From: Aerococcus christensenii
Lineage (GTDB): Bacteria; Bacillota; Bacilli; Lactobacillales; Aerococcaceae
DNA: 64,000 nucleotides
Reading direction: 5' to 3'
NCBI RefSeq assembly: GCF_001543105.1
Contig: NZ_CP014159.1
Coordinates: forward strand, 186,001-250,000
The notes beneath the pieces were generated by a model. That model was not told the DNA's origin. It ran no database searches and worked only from the letters and a program-made list of their open reading frames with translations. Every line of letters starts with the position of its first letter. Position 1 is the stretch's first letter. The translations under genes were made by a program, and so were the position numbers. Below, one piece after another: positions 30,228-41,231 of this stretch.

Positions 30228-30722
30228 TTAAAGTGCTCCCGTTACCCAAAGTCCGATTTGAGCGATAATCGCACTTCCTAAATAAGTTCCGATAAAGACA
30301 AAAGCAGCGACAATAGCAATCTTCCAAGAAGTTCTTCTTAAATCAAGTAAGCTATCTGCTACTGAAATCCCTGCGACCGCCAAAATAGGTGTCGTAATGG
30401 CTAAAAAGTCTACCGCTTGAATGGACTTAATCACAACATCTCCACAAAGTAAGCAAAAAATTAGGGAAACAATGGATACCCATCCTAAAATAGGGAAATC
30501 TTTTGCGACAGGAATATTTTTTGCCTTGGTATAATCAGCAACCATAATTCCAAACATAGAGAAAACAAAGAGAACGACTAATCCTAAGAAGGTCCAGCCT
30601 GTAATTGGGGTTGATTTAGGATTCTTAAACAACTTGATCCATTGTGTAAAGAGAATCAAAAAGCATCCTAAAAAAACTCTAGCTCCTTCATCGATATAAT
30701 GTTTTAATGTTTTATTTTCCAT
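30228..30722 (-). CDS. Hypothetical membrane protein, partner of the DUF3100 protein
   Basis: A 164-residue protein with about four to five hydrophobic segments (FLGCFLILFTQWI, FLGLVVLFVFSMFGIMVADY, WVSIVSLIFCLL, ITTPILAVAGISVADSLL, IAIVAAFVFIGTYLGSA). I cannot assign a function. Its start overlaps the end of the DUF3100 gene by 11 bases, so the two are probably translated together and may form one transporter. An M20 amidohydrolase gene precedes both. Confidence 0.8.
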   Translation of the reverse strand: MENKTLKHYIDEGARVFLGCFLILFTQWIKLFKNPKSTPITGWTFLGLVVLFVFSMFGIMVADYTKAKNIPVAKDFPILGWVSIVSLIFCLLCGDVVIKSIQAVDFLAITTPILAVAGISVADSLLDLRRTSWKIAIVAAFVFIGTYLGSAIIAQIGLWVTGAL

Positions 30723-31527
30723 GGTCGTAATTATCTCCTTTCGTGAAGAAGTTATAGAAGAAACGTTGCATTGGAATTGCTACAAAGAACATCGTGTAAG
30801 TTCCAAGGAAGCTCGTCAACAGTTGACTAGCTGCCGCATAGGAACGGATCGTTTCACGCACAGCTTCCGTTGGCATAACTGCTGAAAGAGAGGCTGATGC
30901 TGCAGCCATCATGCTAGCAGAACCAGGACCAGCAGCCATGGCTAACGCCCGATAATCCAATCCAATGGTTAAAAAGAGAGGGGCCACCAAACTAAAGAAT
31001 ATAGACCCAAACAAGGTTCCAATCAAATACAAAGACAAGACCCCACGTCCTTCAGGAGAGTCTAGCGTATATTTTTCGGAAATATAGGCTAATTCCCCTT
31101 CACGCCCTAAACCAAGCGTCGATCCAATGGCTTCCCGACGTAATCCTAGTAAGAGAGCGATTGGCATTCCTAAAACCACAGTCCCTGTATTTCCTAATTC
31201 TTGGAAGAGGAAGATCCAACCAATCTTAAAGATATCATGCAATTTGGGAGCAACATCTGCACCGTACCGAGCCATCAAAGGTAACATAATAAACATCAAG
31301 CTGGTAGAAGCAAACTTCACATTTTCTGGCGAATAAATTTTTTTCAAAATGCCGCGTCTAAAAATTGGTAAAGCCAATACCATGGCTATTAATACCGCAA
31401 AAACTAAAGGTAAAATATTCAGCGTAAACCGCCCAACTTGCACCCTGCGAAAACCAATGGCTTCAGCAATAACTACAACAAGCAGTACAAAAGGGATAAA
31501 GTAGGCTAATGATTTTTTATTATCCAC
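30712..31527 (-). CDS. DUF3100-type membrane protein
   Basis: A 271-residue polytopic protein with about seven to eight hydrophobic segments. It has conserved-looking Gly-rich loops (QELGNTGTVVLGMPIALLLG, AMAAGPGSASMMAAASASLS), which resemble the DUF3100 family as I remember it; this was not tested. Start is GTG with GAGGA upstream. It follows an M20 amidohydrolase gene by 22 bases. In such cassettes the membrane proteins are thought to import the amide substrate of the hydrolase; this is inference. Confidence 0.75.
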   Translation of the reverse strand: MDNKKSLAYFIPFVLLVVVIAEAIGFRRVQVGRFTLNILPLVFAVLIAMVLALPIFRRGILKKIYSPENVKFASTSLMFIMLPLMARYGADVAPKLHDIFKIGWIFLFQELGNTGTVVLGMPIALLLGLRREAIGSTLGLGREGELAYISEKYTLDSPEGRGVLSLYLIGTLFGSIFFSLVAPLFLTIGLDYRALAMAAGPGSASMMAAASASLSAVMPTEAVRETIRSYAAASQLLTSFLGTYTMFFVAIPMQRFFYNFFTKGDNYDHGK

Positions 31528-31549
31528 AAATAATTCCTCAACTTTCTAT

Positions 31550-32815
31550 TTAATTGTCCATCATATCTGCAATAACTTTCGCATATTCTTGGAAAGAACG
31601 ATGGTAGAATTGACGATAATCCACATTGTCAGAGATGTGTTGAATACTCTTCACTAAGAAAGCAGGAAGTGTGGACAAGACAAACTCTGGATCTACCATT
31701 TTGAAATCAGCCCCATGAATTCTCCCTTCAAATCCGCCATAAGAAATTTGAATACTTGGTACCATAAAGGAGAGATCTCCAATATCGCCTGCAGCCGCAA
31801 TCGCTCCCCGGTCATCAATAATATCCGGAATGGTATCATCGGCTTCAAAGGCTTCTTTCACGAGCTTGGTTAAGTAAGCATCTTGAATGAAAGGAAGATA
31901 GCCCATCTCTGTTTCACAGACCACTTCTCCACCTAAAGCTTGAGCAGAACCTTTTGCCATTTGATCGAGTCGCTTCGAAATTTCTTTCATATAATCCAAA
32001 GACATCGAACGAATATCTGTTCCTATCCTCACCTCATGAGGAATCACATTCGTTGTCATGGTATTCTCTCCAAATAATACGGGATTAATTCTTAAGTACT
32101 TATCTTCTCGCATTTGTTGACGAGAAAGCCCTAAAGCCGTATTGAATAGCGTTGACATAGAATAAGCGTTAATTCCAGAGAAAGGATCTAACCCTGCGTG
32201 AGAAGCTTTTCCTTTAAAGGTGAAATACTTATAGCAAAAACCTGCCAAGTCACAAGCAACTTCAATGATTGGACGCTCATGTTCTTCCCCTAAAGCATGC
32301 AGATGGTAGACAAAGTCTACATCATCAAATACCCCTTCACGCATCGCTTCTGCCTTCCCACCAAGATATACTAATTCACCTTGATCTCTCAATTGTCGAC
32401 GATAATCAAGATCCACGTATTCCTCAGCTGGCACAAAAATAAATGCCACGTTAAAGTCTAACTGCTTATAGGCTTCTGTCTGAACATAATAACGATAAAT
32501 GGACAAAGCAATCGTCACTTGCGTAAAATGCCCACACGCTTGAGCTGCTCCCGTTTCTGGATCAGCTTGCCAATGGGCCGGTGAATAAACCGAATCCATC
32601 TCTGCTAAAAATACCATCGTATGGTCTTTCCCATGATTCAAATCTACTCGAATTCCTGTATGTGCAAAGGTCCGCACTTCTAAATCCGGTGTGACTTCCG
32701 TCAGGTAATCCAAAATTCTTTGTCGAGTATAATGTTCCTTAAATCCTAACTCTGGATGTTCCCATAAATCAGTAGCTAAAGCCAAATGACGGTCATATTC
32801 CTCTTCAAAAAACAT
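31550..32815 (-). CDS. M20 family amidohydrolase (AbgA/AbgB-like)
   Basis: A zinc-type amidohydrolase/carboxypeptidase of about 421 residues. It has LWEHPELGFKEHYT at the N-terminus, MVFLAEMDSV, a CGH metal-site motif (AQACGHFTQV), PAEEYVD with the catalytic Glu, and a dimerisation domain with KASHAGLDPFSG. Relatives cleave p-aminobenzoyl-glutamate or N-acyl amino acids. I start at ATG 32815, with GGGAG 5 bases upstream; a longer frame to 32932 overlaps the eno terminator and is unlikely. First gene of an operon with two membrane proteins. Confidence 0.88.
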   Translation of the reverse strand: MFFEEEYDRHLALATDLWEHPELGFKEHYTRQRILDYLTEVTPDLEVRTFAHTGIRVDLNHGKDHTMVFLAEMDSVYSPAHWQADPETGAAQACGHFTQVTIALSIYRYYVQTEAYKQLDFNVAFIFVPAEEYVDLDYRRQLRDQGELVYLGGKAEAMREGVFDDVDFVYHLHALGEEHERPIIEVACDLAGFCYKYFTFKGKASHAGLDPFSGINAYSMSTLFNTALGLSRQQMREDKYLRINPVLFGENTMTTNVIPHEVRIGTDIRSMSLDYMKEISKRLDQMAKGSAQALGGEVVCETEMGYLPFIQDAYLTKLVKEAFEADDTIPDIIDDRGAIAAAGDIGDLSFMVPSIQISYGGFEGRIHGADFKMVDPEFVLSTLPAFLVKSIQHISDNVDYRQFYHRSFQEYAKVIADMMDN

Positions 32816-32847
32816 CTTTTCTCCCTTTCTTTCAGCTTCTATTTTTC

Positions 32848-32878
32848 GTACATAAAAGAGTGTATCACATTTATGTAC
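32848..32878 (-). promoter_or_regulatory. Inverted repeat upstream of the M20 amidohydrolase operon
   Basis: GTACATAAA (32848-32856) and TTTATGTAC (32870-32878) are perfect 9-bp arms around a 13-base centre, just before the amidohydrolase ribosome site. On the minus strand TTGTAC, 17 bases and TTTTAT could form a weak promoter within it. A local repressor site is the simplest reading. Confidence 0.55.
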
Positions 32879-32901
32879 AAAAAAGCGAACCTTCTTCCAA
32901 T

Positions 32902-32923
32902 AAAAAAGCGAGGTTTCCCTCGC
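32902..32923 (-). terminator. Terminator after eno
   Basis: Stem GCGAGG / CCTCGC with a 4-base loop, extended by A-T pairs, with TTTTTT after it on the minus strand. It lies about 40 bases past the eno stop. Confidence 0.92.
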
Positions 32924-32962
32924 TTTCATCAAATTTTGAAGTTTAATTCTGTCTTTCTAAGC

Positions 32963-34288
<1,326 letters not shown>

Positions 34289-34320
34289 TTATTTTTATTT
34301 CTTAACTTTAGTGAATGAAC

Positions 34321-35076
34321 TTATTCGCCAGCTTGGATCAAAGCCATAAAGTCATCGGCATTTAAGCTTGCTCCACCCACTAAAGCCCCATCAATATTTT
34401 CTTGTGCTAAAATTTCTTTAACATTTGCTGGTTTTACAGAACCTCCATAAAGAACACGCACACTGTCTGCAGCAGCTTGGCCAGCTACTTCAAACACCGT
34501 TTCACGGACAAGAGCACAAATTTCTTCAGCATCTTCTGGAGATGCTGTTTTTCCTGTACCGATTGCCCAGATAGGTTCATAAGCAAGTACAGCTTTAGCA
34601 ACTTGTTCTTCTGTTAATTCTTTAAGAGCAGCCTTAATTTGTCCAGCAATCCATTCTTTAGCAACGCCTTCTTCACGTTGTTCTAAAGTTTCTCCGCAGC
34701 AAATAATAGGAGTCATCCCATTAACAAAAATAGCAGCTGCCTTCTTAGCAACCTCTTGATCCGTTTCCCCAAAGATTTGTCTTCTTTCAGAGTGACCAAT
34801 AACAACATAACTTGTTCCTAAATCTGCCAATGCTTCAGGAGAGACTTCACCTGTATAAGCCCCACTATTTTCATAGAAGCAGTTTTGTGCCCCTACTTTA
34901 ACAGCTGTTCCCTTGAAATCTGCTAAAAGACTTTGAACATAAAGGGAAGGTGGGCAAACTAAAATTTCAGCTTTTTCATTACCTGCTAAAGCTTGTTTTA
35001 ATTCTTCAGCAAAGTCGTGCGCTTGCCCCGCTAATTTATTTAATTTCCAGTTGCCAGCAATTAATACTTGACGCAT
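34321..35076 (-). CDS. tpiA: Triosephosphate isomerase
   Basis: TpiA interconverts dihydroxyacetone phosphate and glyceraldehyde 3-phosphate. The 251-residue TIM barrel has the GNWKLN opening (catalytic Lys), VIGHSERR with His95, LAYEPIWAIGTGKT with the catalytic Glu167, and the phosphate loop VLYGGSVKP. It lies 17 bases after pgk. Confidence 0.98.
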   Translation of the reverse strand: MRQVLIAGNWKLNKLAGQAHDFAEELKQALAGNEKAEILVCPPSLYVQSLLADFKGTAVKVGAQNCFYENSGAYTGEVSPEALADLGTSYVVIGHSERRQIFGETDQEVAKKAAAIFVNGMTPIICCGETLEQREEGVAKEWIAGQIKAALKELTEEQVAKAVLAYEPIWAIGTGKTASPEDAEEICALVRETVFEVAGQAAADSVRVLYGGSVKPANVKEILAQENIDGALVGGASLNADDFMALIQAGE

Positions 35077-35093
35077 GCCATCTGTCCTTTCTT

Positions 35094-36290
35094 TTACTTA
35101 TCACTTAAAGCTTCCACACCAGGAAGAGGTTTACCTTCTAAGAATTTCAAAGAAGCCCCACCACCTGTTGAAATATGCGTAAATTTATCTGCAAAACCAG
35201 AGTTCTTAGCTGCAGAAGCTGAGTCGCCACCACCCACAATGGTAATAGCATCTGTCAAATGAGCCACTGCTTGACAAATAGCATTGGTGCCTCGAGCGAA
35301 TTTTTCCATTTCAAACACACCCATAGGTCCATTCCAAACCACTGTTTTTGCATCTTGGAGGATGTTGCTGAAGAGTTCATTGGTCTTAGAACCAGAGTCT
35401 AGACCCTCCCATCCTTCTGGAATAGCATCCGCTGGAACTTCTTTAATATTGGCATCATTAGAGAAATCATCTGCCACTGTAATATCAACTGGGAGAACTA
35501 ATTTATCGCCTGCTTGTTCCATTAATTCTTTTGCTAATTCAATCCGGTCTTCTTCTAGAAGAGATTTTCCAACTTCATAGCCTTTTGCCTTCAAGAAGGT
35601 ATAAGCCATGCCGCCACCAATCAAAACTTTATCTGCTTTTTCTAATAAAGCTTTAATCACAGCAATTTTATCGGAAACTTTTGCTCCACCTAAAATCGCT
35701 ACTAAAGGACGTTTAGGATTATTCACAGCTTCTCCTAAAAACTTCAATTCTTTTTCCATTAAGAAGCCAGCGACTGCTTGGTCAACATTAGAAGCAATTC
35801 CCACATTAGAAGCATGAGAACGGTGAGCAGTCCCAAAGGCATCATTAACAAAAATACCGTCTCCTAAAGAAGCCCAATACTTGCCTAATTCTGGATCATT
35901 GCCAGATTCTTTCTTGCCATCTAAGTCTTCGAAACGGGTATTTTCAAAGAGAAGAACATGTCCTTCTTCTAAGTCAGCGACGGCGTCTTCCAATTCTTTC
36001 CCACGGGTTGTAGGAACAAAAGTTACTTCTTGTCCCAATAATTCACTTAAGTGATCTGCTACTGGGCGCATTGTTAAAGCGGCTTTATCTTCTTCTTTTT
36101 TCACTTTTCCTAAGTGCGAGAAAAGAATTAATTTAGCGCCTTGTTCAAGTACATATTGAATCGTTGGTAAAGCTTGTACCATTCGGTTGTCATCCTTAAT
36201 GACCCCATCTTTAATAGGAACATTGAAGTCCACACGCATGAGGACTTTTTTACCCTTTAAGTCCACATCTTTTACTGTTTTCTTTGCCAT
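35094..36290 (-). CDS. pgk: Phosphoglycerate kinase
   Basis: Pgk makes ATP from 1,3-bisphosphoglycerate. The 398-residue protein has [42 protein letters not shown] and the C-terminal GGGDSASA nucleotide loop. It is separated from gap by a terminator-like hairpin, so it may depend on read-through or its own promoter. Confidence 0.98.
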   Translation of the reverse strand: MAKKTVKDVDLKGKKVLMRVDFNVPIKDGVIKDDNRMVQALPTIQYVLEQGAKLILFSHLGKVKKEEDKAALTMRPVADHLSELLGQEVTFVPTTRGKELEDAVADLEEGHVLLFENTRFEDLDGKKESGNDPELGKYWASLGDGIFVNDAFGTAHRSHASNVGIASNVDQAVAGFLMEKELKFLGEAVNNPKRPLVAILGGAKVSDKIAVIKALLEKADKVLIGGGMAYTFLKAKGYEVGKSLLEEDRIELAKELMEQAGDKLVLPVDITVADDFSNDANIKEVPADAIPEGWEGLDSGSKTNELFSNILQDAKTVVWNGPMGVFEMEKFARGTNAICQAVAHLTDAITIVGGGDSASAAKNSGFADKFTHISTGGGASLKFLEGKPLPGVEALSDK

Positions 36291-36315
36291 ATTTGTTTCT
36301 CCTTTTTTACTTCCC

Positions 36316-36345
36316 TAAAAAAGCAGGGAGCGTCGACTCCCTGCT
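36316..36345 (-). terminator. Hairpin terminator between gap and pgk
   Basis: A 9-bp stem AGCAGGGAG / CTCCCTGCT (36322-36330 / 36337-36345) with a 6-base loop and a T-rich tail on the minus strand. It would make gap mRNA more abundant than the downstream genes, a known feature of gap operons. Confidence 0.88.
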
Positions 36346-36386
36346 AGTTACGGATAGACGCTTGTCGTAAACGTTAGACGCCTTAA

Positions 36387-37385
36387 TTATAGTGAAGCGA
36401 AGTATTCTAAGGTACGTACAAGTTGTGCGGTATAAGACATTTCATTGTCATACCAAGCAACTGTCTTAACTAATTGCTTGCCATCTACGTCCATTACTTT
36501 GGTTAAAGTAGCGTCAAATAAGGAACCATAAGACATTCCAATAACATCTGAAGAAACGATTGGGTCTTCAGTGTAACCAAATGATTCATTGGAAGCAGCT
36601 TTCATAGCAGCATTCACTTCTTCAACAGTAACATTCTTTTCTAAGACTGTGAATAATTCTGTAATAGAACCTGCTTTTACAGGAACACGTTGAGCAGAAC
36701 CGTCTAATTTACCATTTAATTCTGGCAATACAAGACCAACAGCTTTAGCAGCACCTGTTGTATTAGGGATGATGCTTTCTGCAGCAGCACGTGCACGACG
36801 GAAGTCCCCTTTACGGTGTGGAGCATCCAACGTATTTTGGTCACCAGTATAGGCATGGATAGTAGACATTAACCCTTCAACAATACCGAAGTTTTTGTTC
36901 ATAGCATCAGCCAATGGGGCTAAACAATTTGTTGTACATGAAGCTCCGGAAATAACGGTTTCTTTACCGGTTAAGATCTTATGGTTGGTGTTAAATACGA
37001 TAGTTGGAACATCTGATCCACCTGGTGCGGTAATAACCACTTTCTTAGCACCAGCTTGTAAGTGCAATTCAGCTTTTTCTTTTGTTCTGAAGAAACCTGT
37101 TGCTTCAAGAACAATTTCAACACCTAATTCGCCCCAAGGAATATCAGTTGGGTTAGGGTAGGACATAACCTTAACTTTCTTGCCATTCACTTTGAAGCCA
37201 TCTTCTTCAACTTCTACTTCCCCATCAAACCGACCTTGAGTGGTATCATATTTTAACAAGTGTGCTAACATTTTAGCATCTGTTAAGTCATTGATCCCTA
37301 CAACTTCTAATCCTTCAACGTTTTGAATACGACGGAAAGCTAAACGACCAATACGTCCGAAACCATTAATACCTACTTTTACCAT
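36387..37385 (-). CDS. gap: Glyceraldehyde-3-phosphate dehydrogenase
   Basis: The 332-residue NAD-dependent glycolytic GAPDH has the Rossmann start [15 protein letters not shown], the catalytic Cys150 in [13 protein letters not shown], and [15 protein letters not shown] and [13 protein letters not shown]. Asp in GINDLTD supports NAD specificity. It directly follows cggR, as in the classic glycolytic operon. Confidence 0.98.
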   Translation of the reverse strand: MVKVGINGFGRIGRLAFRRIQNVEGLEVVGINDLTDAKMLAHLLKYDTTQGRFDGEVEVEEDGFKVNGKKVKVMSYPNPTDIPWGELGVEIVLEATGFFRTKEKAELHLQAGAKKVVITAPGGSDVPTIVFNTNHKILTGKETVISGASCTTNCLAPLADAMNKNFGIVEGLMSTIHAYTGDQNTLDAPHRKGDFRRARAAAESIIPNTTGAAKAVGLVLPELNGKLDGSAQRVPVKAGSITELFTVLEKNVTVEEVNAAMKAASNESFGYTEDPIVSSDVIGMSYGSLFDATLTKVMDVDGKQLVKTVAWYDNEMSYTAQLVRTLEYFASL

Positions 37386-37425
37386 ATCCTATATTCCTCC
37401 TTCAGAAAAATATGTGTATATTATT

Positions 37426-38466
37426 TTAATGAGTTACCTCATTTAAAATCGAATGACTTACGCCCCGATCGGTCACTAAGATGAACTGATTGGAAGCTAC
37501 TTTTGCAAAAGCTTTAACTGCTTTTGACTTTGTACAACCACCTGCAATAAGAATAGGATACTCAATCTCAGCTAACTGCTCTAATTGTAATCCAATTCTC
37601 GGCATGCGATAGACGATCTCCCCTTCTTCCGTGTAGAAGCAACCAAAGGCCTCTCCTACTGCTCCTTTAGCTAATATTTCCTTGGTTAGTGCCTGAGGAA
37701 ATCCACGACGTTCAGCCATTATTCGAGCATCACCGACGCTAAATAACAAAACATTGGTTTGTCTTAAAACCTCCAAAGTATGCTGAATAGCAGGCTCTTG
37801 CTTTAAAAGCGTACAGGCCGTTTCCGTTAAAGAATCTGGAACGTATAGGGTTGTCGATTTTCCTTGTAAACGCTTGGCCAACTGCTCGCTAATGGTATTG
37901 GCTTGAGCAGCAACAGACTCTCCCATTCCGCCACGTGCAGGAACAACGAGAAATTGACGCGGACGTGTTAACAAATCATGATTGAGATATTTACTTACCT
38001 CCATAATCGTCGTGCCTCCCGTTACAGCCAAAGTAATTGGCCCTTCAGGTAACAAACGATTCAAATAAGTGGCTAAAAATACCCCGATTTGATTAATCGC
38101 CCCTTGATTGCCTTCCAAATCATTATCTATGATATGAACTTCATTCAAGTGTAAGGTTTGACTTAGCCTTTTTTCAGTTTCCAATAAGCTCGAATTCGAG
38201 TGAAGTAAATTCCGAACAAATCCTAGCATTTCTTCCCCTAGAGGAGTAATCCGCATGCCTGTTCGTGTACTTTCTAACAACCCTAATTCCTTTAACTGAT
38301 TAGTTTCCGTTCGTAAGGGACGTTCTGTCATCTGTAATTTTTCTGCCAGTGACTGTCGTCCAATCGGTTGATACCGCAAAACCATTTGAAGAATATTCGA
38401 GCGTTTCACTAGAGACTCTTCCGCTTCCGGTACAATTAAACGTAACTTTTCATATAAGGCTTTCAT
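37426..38466 (-). CDS. cggR: Central glycolytic genes regulator CggR
   Basis: CggR is a SorC/DeoR-family repressor whose sugar-phosphate-binding domain senses fructose-1,6-bisphosphate and controls gap operons. The protein of about 346 residues has an N-terminal helix-turn-helix (LRYQPIGRQSLAEKLQMTERPL) and an effector domain with VTGGTTIMEVSKYL, VVPARGGMGESVA and the C-terminal RGVSHSILNEV. I use ATG 38466 (MKALYEKLRL). The GTG start at 38505 would place codons across the presumed operator at 38485-38504. Confidence 0.93.
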   Translation of the reverse strand: MKALYEKLRLIVPEAEESLVKRSNILQMVLRYQPIGRQSLAEKLQMTERPLRTETNQLKELGLLESTRTGMRITPLGEEMLGFVRNLLHSNSSLLETEKRLSQTLHLNEVHIIDNDLEGNQGAINQIGVFLATYLNRLLPEGPITLAVTGGTTIMEVSKYLNHDLLTRPRQFLVVPARGGMGESVAAQANTISEQLAKRLQGKSTTLYVPDSLTETACTLLKQEPAIQHTLEVLRQTNVLLFSVGDARIMAERRGFPQALTKEILAKGAVGEAFGCFYTEEGEIVYRMPRIGLQLEQLAEIEYPILIAGGCTKSKAVKAFAKVASNQFILVTDRGVSHSILNEVTH

Positions 38467-38484
38467 TCTATCAACTCTCTTATG

Positions 38485-38606
38485 TGGGCGAAATATGTCC
38501 GCCACGTCATTTTATGACCATCGTTAAGCAAAAAAAAACAAAATCCAAAATCAAATCCTGTTAATTTTTACACAATTAGTATACCAATAAACCTCTCCCC
38601 CTGCAA
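38485..38606 (-). promoter_or_regulatory. cggR-gap promoter and probable CggR operator
   Basis: TTGCAG (38601-38606), a 17-bp spacer and TATACT (38578-38583) with an extended TGG form a good promoter. Some 80 bases downstream, just before cggR, lies TGGCGGACATATTTCGCCCA (minus strand, 38504-38485), an imperfect palindrome. Its GC-rich GGCGGAC core stands out from the AT-rich leader and recalls CGGGAC-type CggR sites. Confidence 0.7.
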
Positions 38607-38668
38607 GACATTTAAACATTCTTTTTTATTTTTTTCTCCATAAGGTCACTTGAGTCCTTCCTTTACAC

Positions 38669-38714
38669 AAAAAAATCCCTCAAAAAGGAGAAAAATACTT
38701 CTCTATTTGAGGGA
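38669..38714 (-). terminator. Terminator after clpP
   Basis: Outer stem TCCCTCAAA / TTTGAGGGA (38676-38684 / 38706-38714), inner AGAGAAG / CTTTCTC-like pairing, followed by TTTTTTT on the minus strand. Confidence 0.9.
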
Positions 38715-38731
38715 GTACACACTAAGCGCTC

Positions 38732-39328
38732 TTATTTTTTCAAAGCTTTATTACTCATCATAATCTCATCAATACAGCCATAAGCTTTGGCCTCTTCAGC
38801 AGTCATCCAATAATCTCGATCCATATCTTGCTCAACCTTTGCTGGATCTTGTCCAGTCCGTTCGGCAATCAAATCTTTCAAATTCGTTTTCGTCTTCAAA
38901 ATATGACGGGCTGTAATTTCAATTTCTGTAGCTTGTCCTTGAACCCCACCAAGAGGTTGATGAATAAGGACTTCGGAATTAGGAAGAGCGTAGCGTTTAC
39001 CCTTGCATCCTCCCATCAGCAAAATAGAGCCCATAGAAGCCGCAAGACCTGTCACAATAGTCACAACATCTGCATTGACGAATTGCATCGTATCATACAT
39101 AGCCATCCCTGCACTCACAGAACCCCCTGGACTATTAATATACATATAAATATCTTTTTCAGGATCTTGCGCGTCTAAGAAAAGTAGCTGTGCAATGACA
39201 CTATTCGCCATATCATCGTCCACTGTCCCGCTTAACATAATGATACGATCTTTTAATAAACGGGAATAAATATCATAAGCACGCTCTCCACGTGACGATT
39301 GTTCAATCACTGTTGGTATAAGATTCAT
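38732..39328 (-). CDS. clpP: ATP-dependent Clp protease proteolytic subunit
   Basis: ClpP forms the barrel protease used by ClpC, ClpE and ClpX. The 198-residue protein has the full catalytic triad: Ser98 in GLAASMGS, His123 in LIHQPLGG and Asp172 in DMDRDYWM. The processing-type N-terminus [10 protein letters not shown] is standard. It stands alone, with a CtsR operator over its promoter. Confidence 0.98.
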   Translation of the reverse strand: MNLIPTVIEQSSRGERAYDIYSRLLKDRIIMLSGTVDDDMANSVIAQLLFLDAQDPEKDIYMYINSPGGSVSAGMAMYDTMQFVNADVVTIVTGLAASMGSILLMGGCKGKRYALPNSEVLIHQPLGGVQGQATEIEITARHILKTKTNLKDLIAERTGQDPAKVEQDMDRDYWMTAEEAKAYGCIDEIMMSNKALKK

Positions 39329-39363
39329 AGTTTGTCCTCCTTTTTGACTACAAGTTCTTAATC

Positions 39364-39394
39364 ATTATACCCATATTAGTCAATATAGGTCAAC
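39364..39394 (-). promoter_or_regulatory. clpP promoter with CtsR box
   Basis: On the minus strand GTTGACC-TAT-ATTGACT (39394-39378) matches the CtsR heptad repeat (TTTGACY, 3 bp, TTTGACY) at 6 of 7 positions in each half. The first half overlaps the -35 TTGACC (39388-39393); the -10 TATAAT is at 39364-39369 with an 18-bp spacer. CtsR repression of clpP under non-stress conditions is the known arrangement in low-GC Firmicutes. Confidence 0.85.
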
Positions 39395-39468
39395 AAAAAG
39401 CTCCCTTTTCTTCAAAAAATCAAAGCCTTCAAGTTCAGTCGACTTTTCTATTGAATCTAAAGAGAGCT
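39394..39468 (-). terminator. Terminator after the ABC transporter operon
   Basis: AGCTCTCTTT / AAAGGGAGCT (minus strand, 39468-39459 / 39408-39399), ten pairs including one G-U, with a long inner loop and TTTT after it. It also abuts the CtsR box of clpP. Confidence 0.65.
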
Positions 39469-39488
39469 CTCTATTTTTTCTAACTGTT

Positions 39489-41231
39489 TTAGGATGAAAA
39501 TACACCACTTTTTTCAAAATGTCTCTTAGACCCTCGTCCATAGACGAAGTATAAGATGCAGGTATTCATCACCATCAAAATCACTGAATAAACAAGGTTA
39601 ATGGCCCGGGCATCCACTGTGGACATAGGATCTGAATTGGCCCGAATAATCAAACCTAAAGTCTCTTGCCCTGGTTGGAACAAGAAAGTTGACATATTAT
39701 ATTCAGCCAAATTCGTATTAAAGTTCAAAGCCACTAAAGCCAAAGCAACCGGCATTAAAGCAGGAAGGACCACCTTCCAAAACGTTCTAAAGGATGAAGC
39801 TCCCAAGTTTCTAGAAGCATCCTCCAAATTTTTATCAAAGGAATAATAGGCACTCTTCAAATACCTCAAAGTATTCGGCAAAAGAATAACCAAATAAGCT
39901 ACCGGCAAAATCCACTGATGTCCAATCACCATCTGTCCAAAAAGTAAAGGACTCGGACGGTCATAAGCGAGAATATAACCCAAAGCTAACATCAAAGTAG
40001 GCACTAGCCAAGGGATATAGTAAACATATTCTAGCACTTGACTAAAGATTTGCTTCTGATGTTTCATCAACCACCGAACGAATACCAACATAAATAACAC
40101 AGAAAGAGCGGCCGCTGATCCAGCATAGAAGAAACTTCTTAGTAAAGGCCCGTAACTTTTGACATCACTTAGAATTCGAATATAGTGCTCAAACGTAACA
40201 TGGGCAAGAGACCATTTCTGAGCAGCAATCGCTGTCGTATCTTGGAAAGAAAATAAAACAACAAAGAAAATAGGGAGAGTATAGATCGCAAACAAGACCC
40301 AAGCACAAACATTCACCGCCAACCTTGCAAAAGGTTGAGTGATTTTTTGTTTGACAAGACGCGTCTTAGTCTTAGCGATAGAGAGATAATTTCCCTTGCG
40401 CTCATTACGCGTAATAAGGAAGAGAAGAACCATTTGACTGATCCCTAAGACAATCGACAACAACGTAGCAATATCCCTAGACGCCGGACGCCCTGAAAAA
40501 GTTAGAATCATCGGAGCGATCGTTTGGAAGCTTTTTCCACCTACCATAATAGGAGCGGCAAAGGCCCCCAAGCCCACCGCAAAAGTCATCACAATCAAAG
40601 TTAGAAAGACCGGCTTAAAAGTCGGCAGGACAATTTCTTTTAAAATTTTCCATTGGCTCGCGCCTAAATTCTTAGCCGCGTCGATCGTATTGTTGTCAAC
40701 ACTTCTCACAGCATTCGCCAAAAAAATCATATGATTGGACGTACACGCAAAAGTCATAACCAATAAAACAGCAGGGAAGCCCACAAACCAATCCGTATTG
40801 AAATTCTGAATATAAGTACTCAAGAACTTCGTAATGACTCCTTCTTTACCGTACAGGTAGAGCCAGCCGTTCGACACAATCAATCCCGAAAAGACTAAGG
40901 TCGACATATAACCCAACCTCAAAATCTTAGCACCTTTAATCTCGAAGTATTCGGTAACCAATACCAAAAAAGTTCCCACACAATTGACCGTCAAAGTTAA
41001 ACACACAGCCAAAAGGAAAGAGTTCTTAATCGAATTCAAAGCCCGCTGAGATTTCAAGATTTTGTGAATGGCCGCTGTCGAAAAAGTCCCATCCGCAAAG
41101 AAAGTTTGTATCACAACCCGCCACAAAGGATAGATTAAAAACGTTGCTGCAAACCAAATAACAAAAGCTAAAAATAAAACCTGTGTCACACGAAGGGGGT
41201 TTTTCTGTAATTTTTTAGAGAATTCGATCAT
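39489..41231 (-). CDS. ABC transporter permease, fused two-domain (FbpB/AfuB type)
   Basis: A 580-residue protein with about twelve membrane segments. It contains two copies of the permease EAA-like loop: AKNLGASQWKILKEIVLPTFKP (about residue 190) and ASRNLGASSFRTFWKVVLPA (about 480). This duplicated layout is typical of the iron(III)/2-aminoethylphosphonate/thiamine branch of ABC importers. Its start overlaps the ATPase gene by 4 bases. Substrate not determinable here. Confidence 0.88.
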   Translation of the reverse strand: MIEFSKKLQKNPLRVTQVLFLAFVIWFAATFLIYPLWRVVIQTFFADGTFSTAAIHKILKSQRALNSIKNSFLLAVCLTLTVNCVGTFLVLVTEYFEIKGAKILRLGYMSTLVFSGLIVSNGWLYLYGKEGVITKFLSTYIQNFNTDWFVGFPAVLLVMTFACTSNHMIFLANAVRSVDNNTIDAAKNLGASQWKILKEIVLPTFKPVFLTLIVMTFAVGLGAFAAPIMVGGKSFQTIAPMILTFSGRPASRDIATLLSIVLGISQMVLLFLITRNERKGNYLSIAKTKTRLVKQKITQPFARLAVNVCAWVLFAIYTLPIFFVVLFSFQDTTAIAAQKWSLAHVTFEHYIRILSDVKSYGPLLRSFFYAGSAAALSVLFMLVFVRWLMKHQKQIFSQVLEYVYYIPWLVPTLMLALGYILAYDRPSPLLFGQMVIGHQWILPVAYLVILLPNTLRYLKSAYYSFDKNLEDASRNLGASSFRTFWKVVLPALMPVALALVALNFNTNLAEYNMSTFLFQPGQETLGLIIRANSDPMSTVDARAINLVYSVILMVMNTCILYFVYGRGSKRHFEKSGVFSS

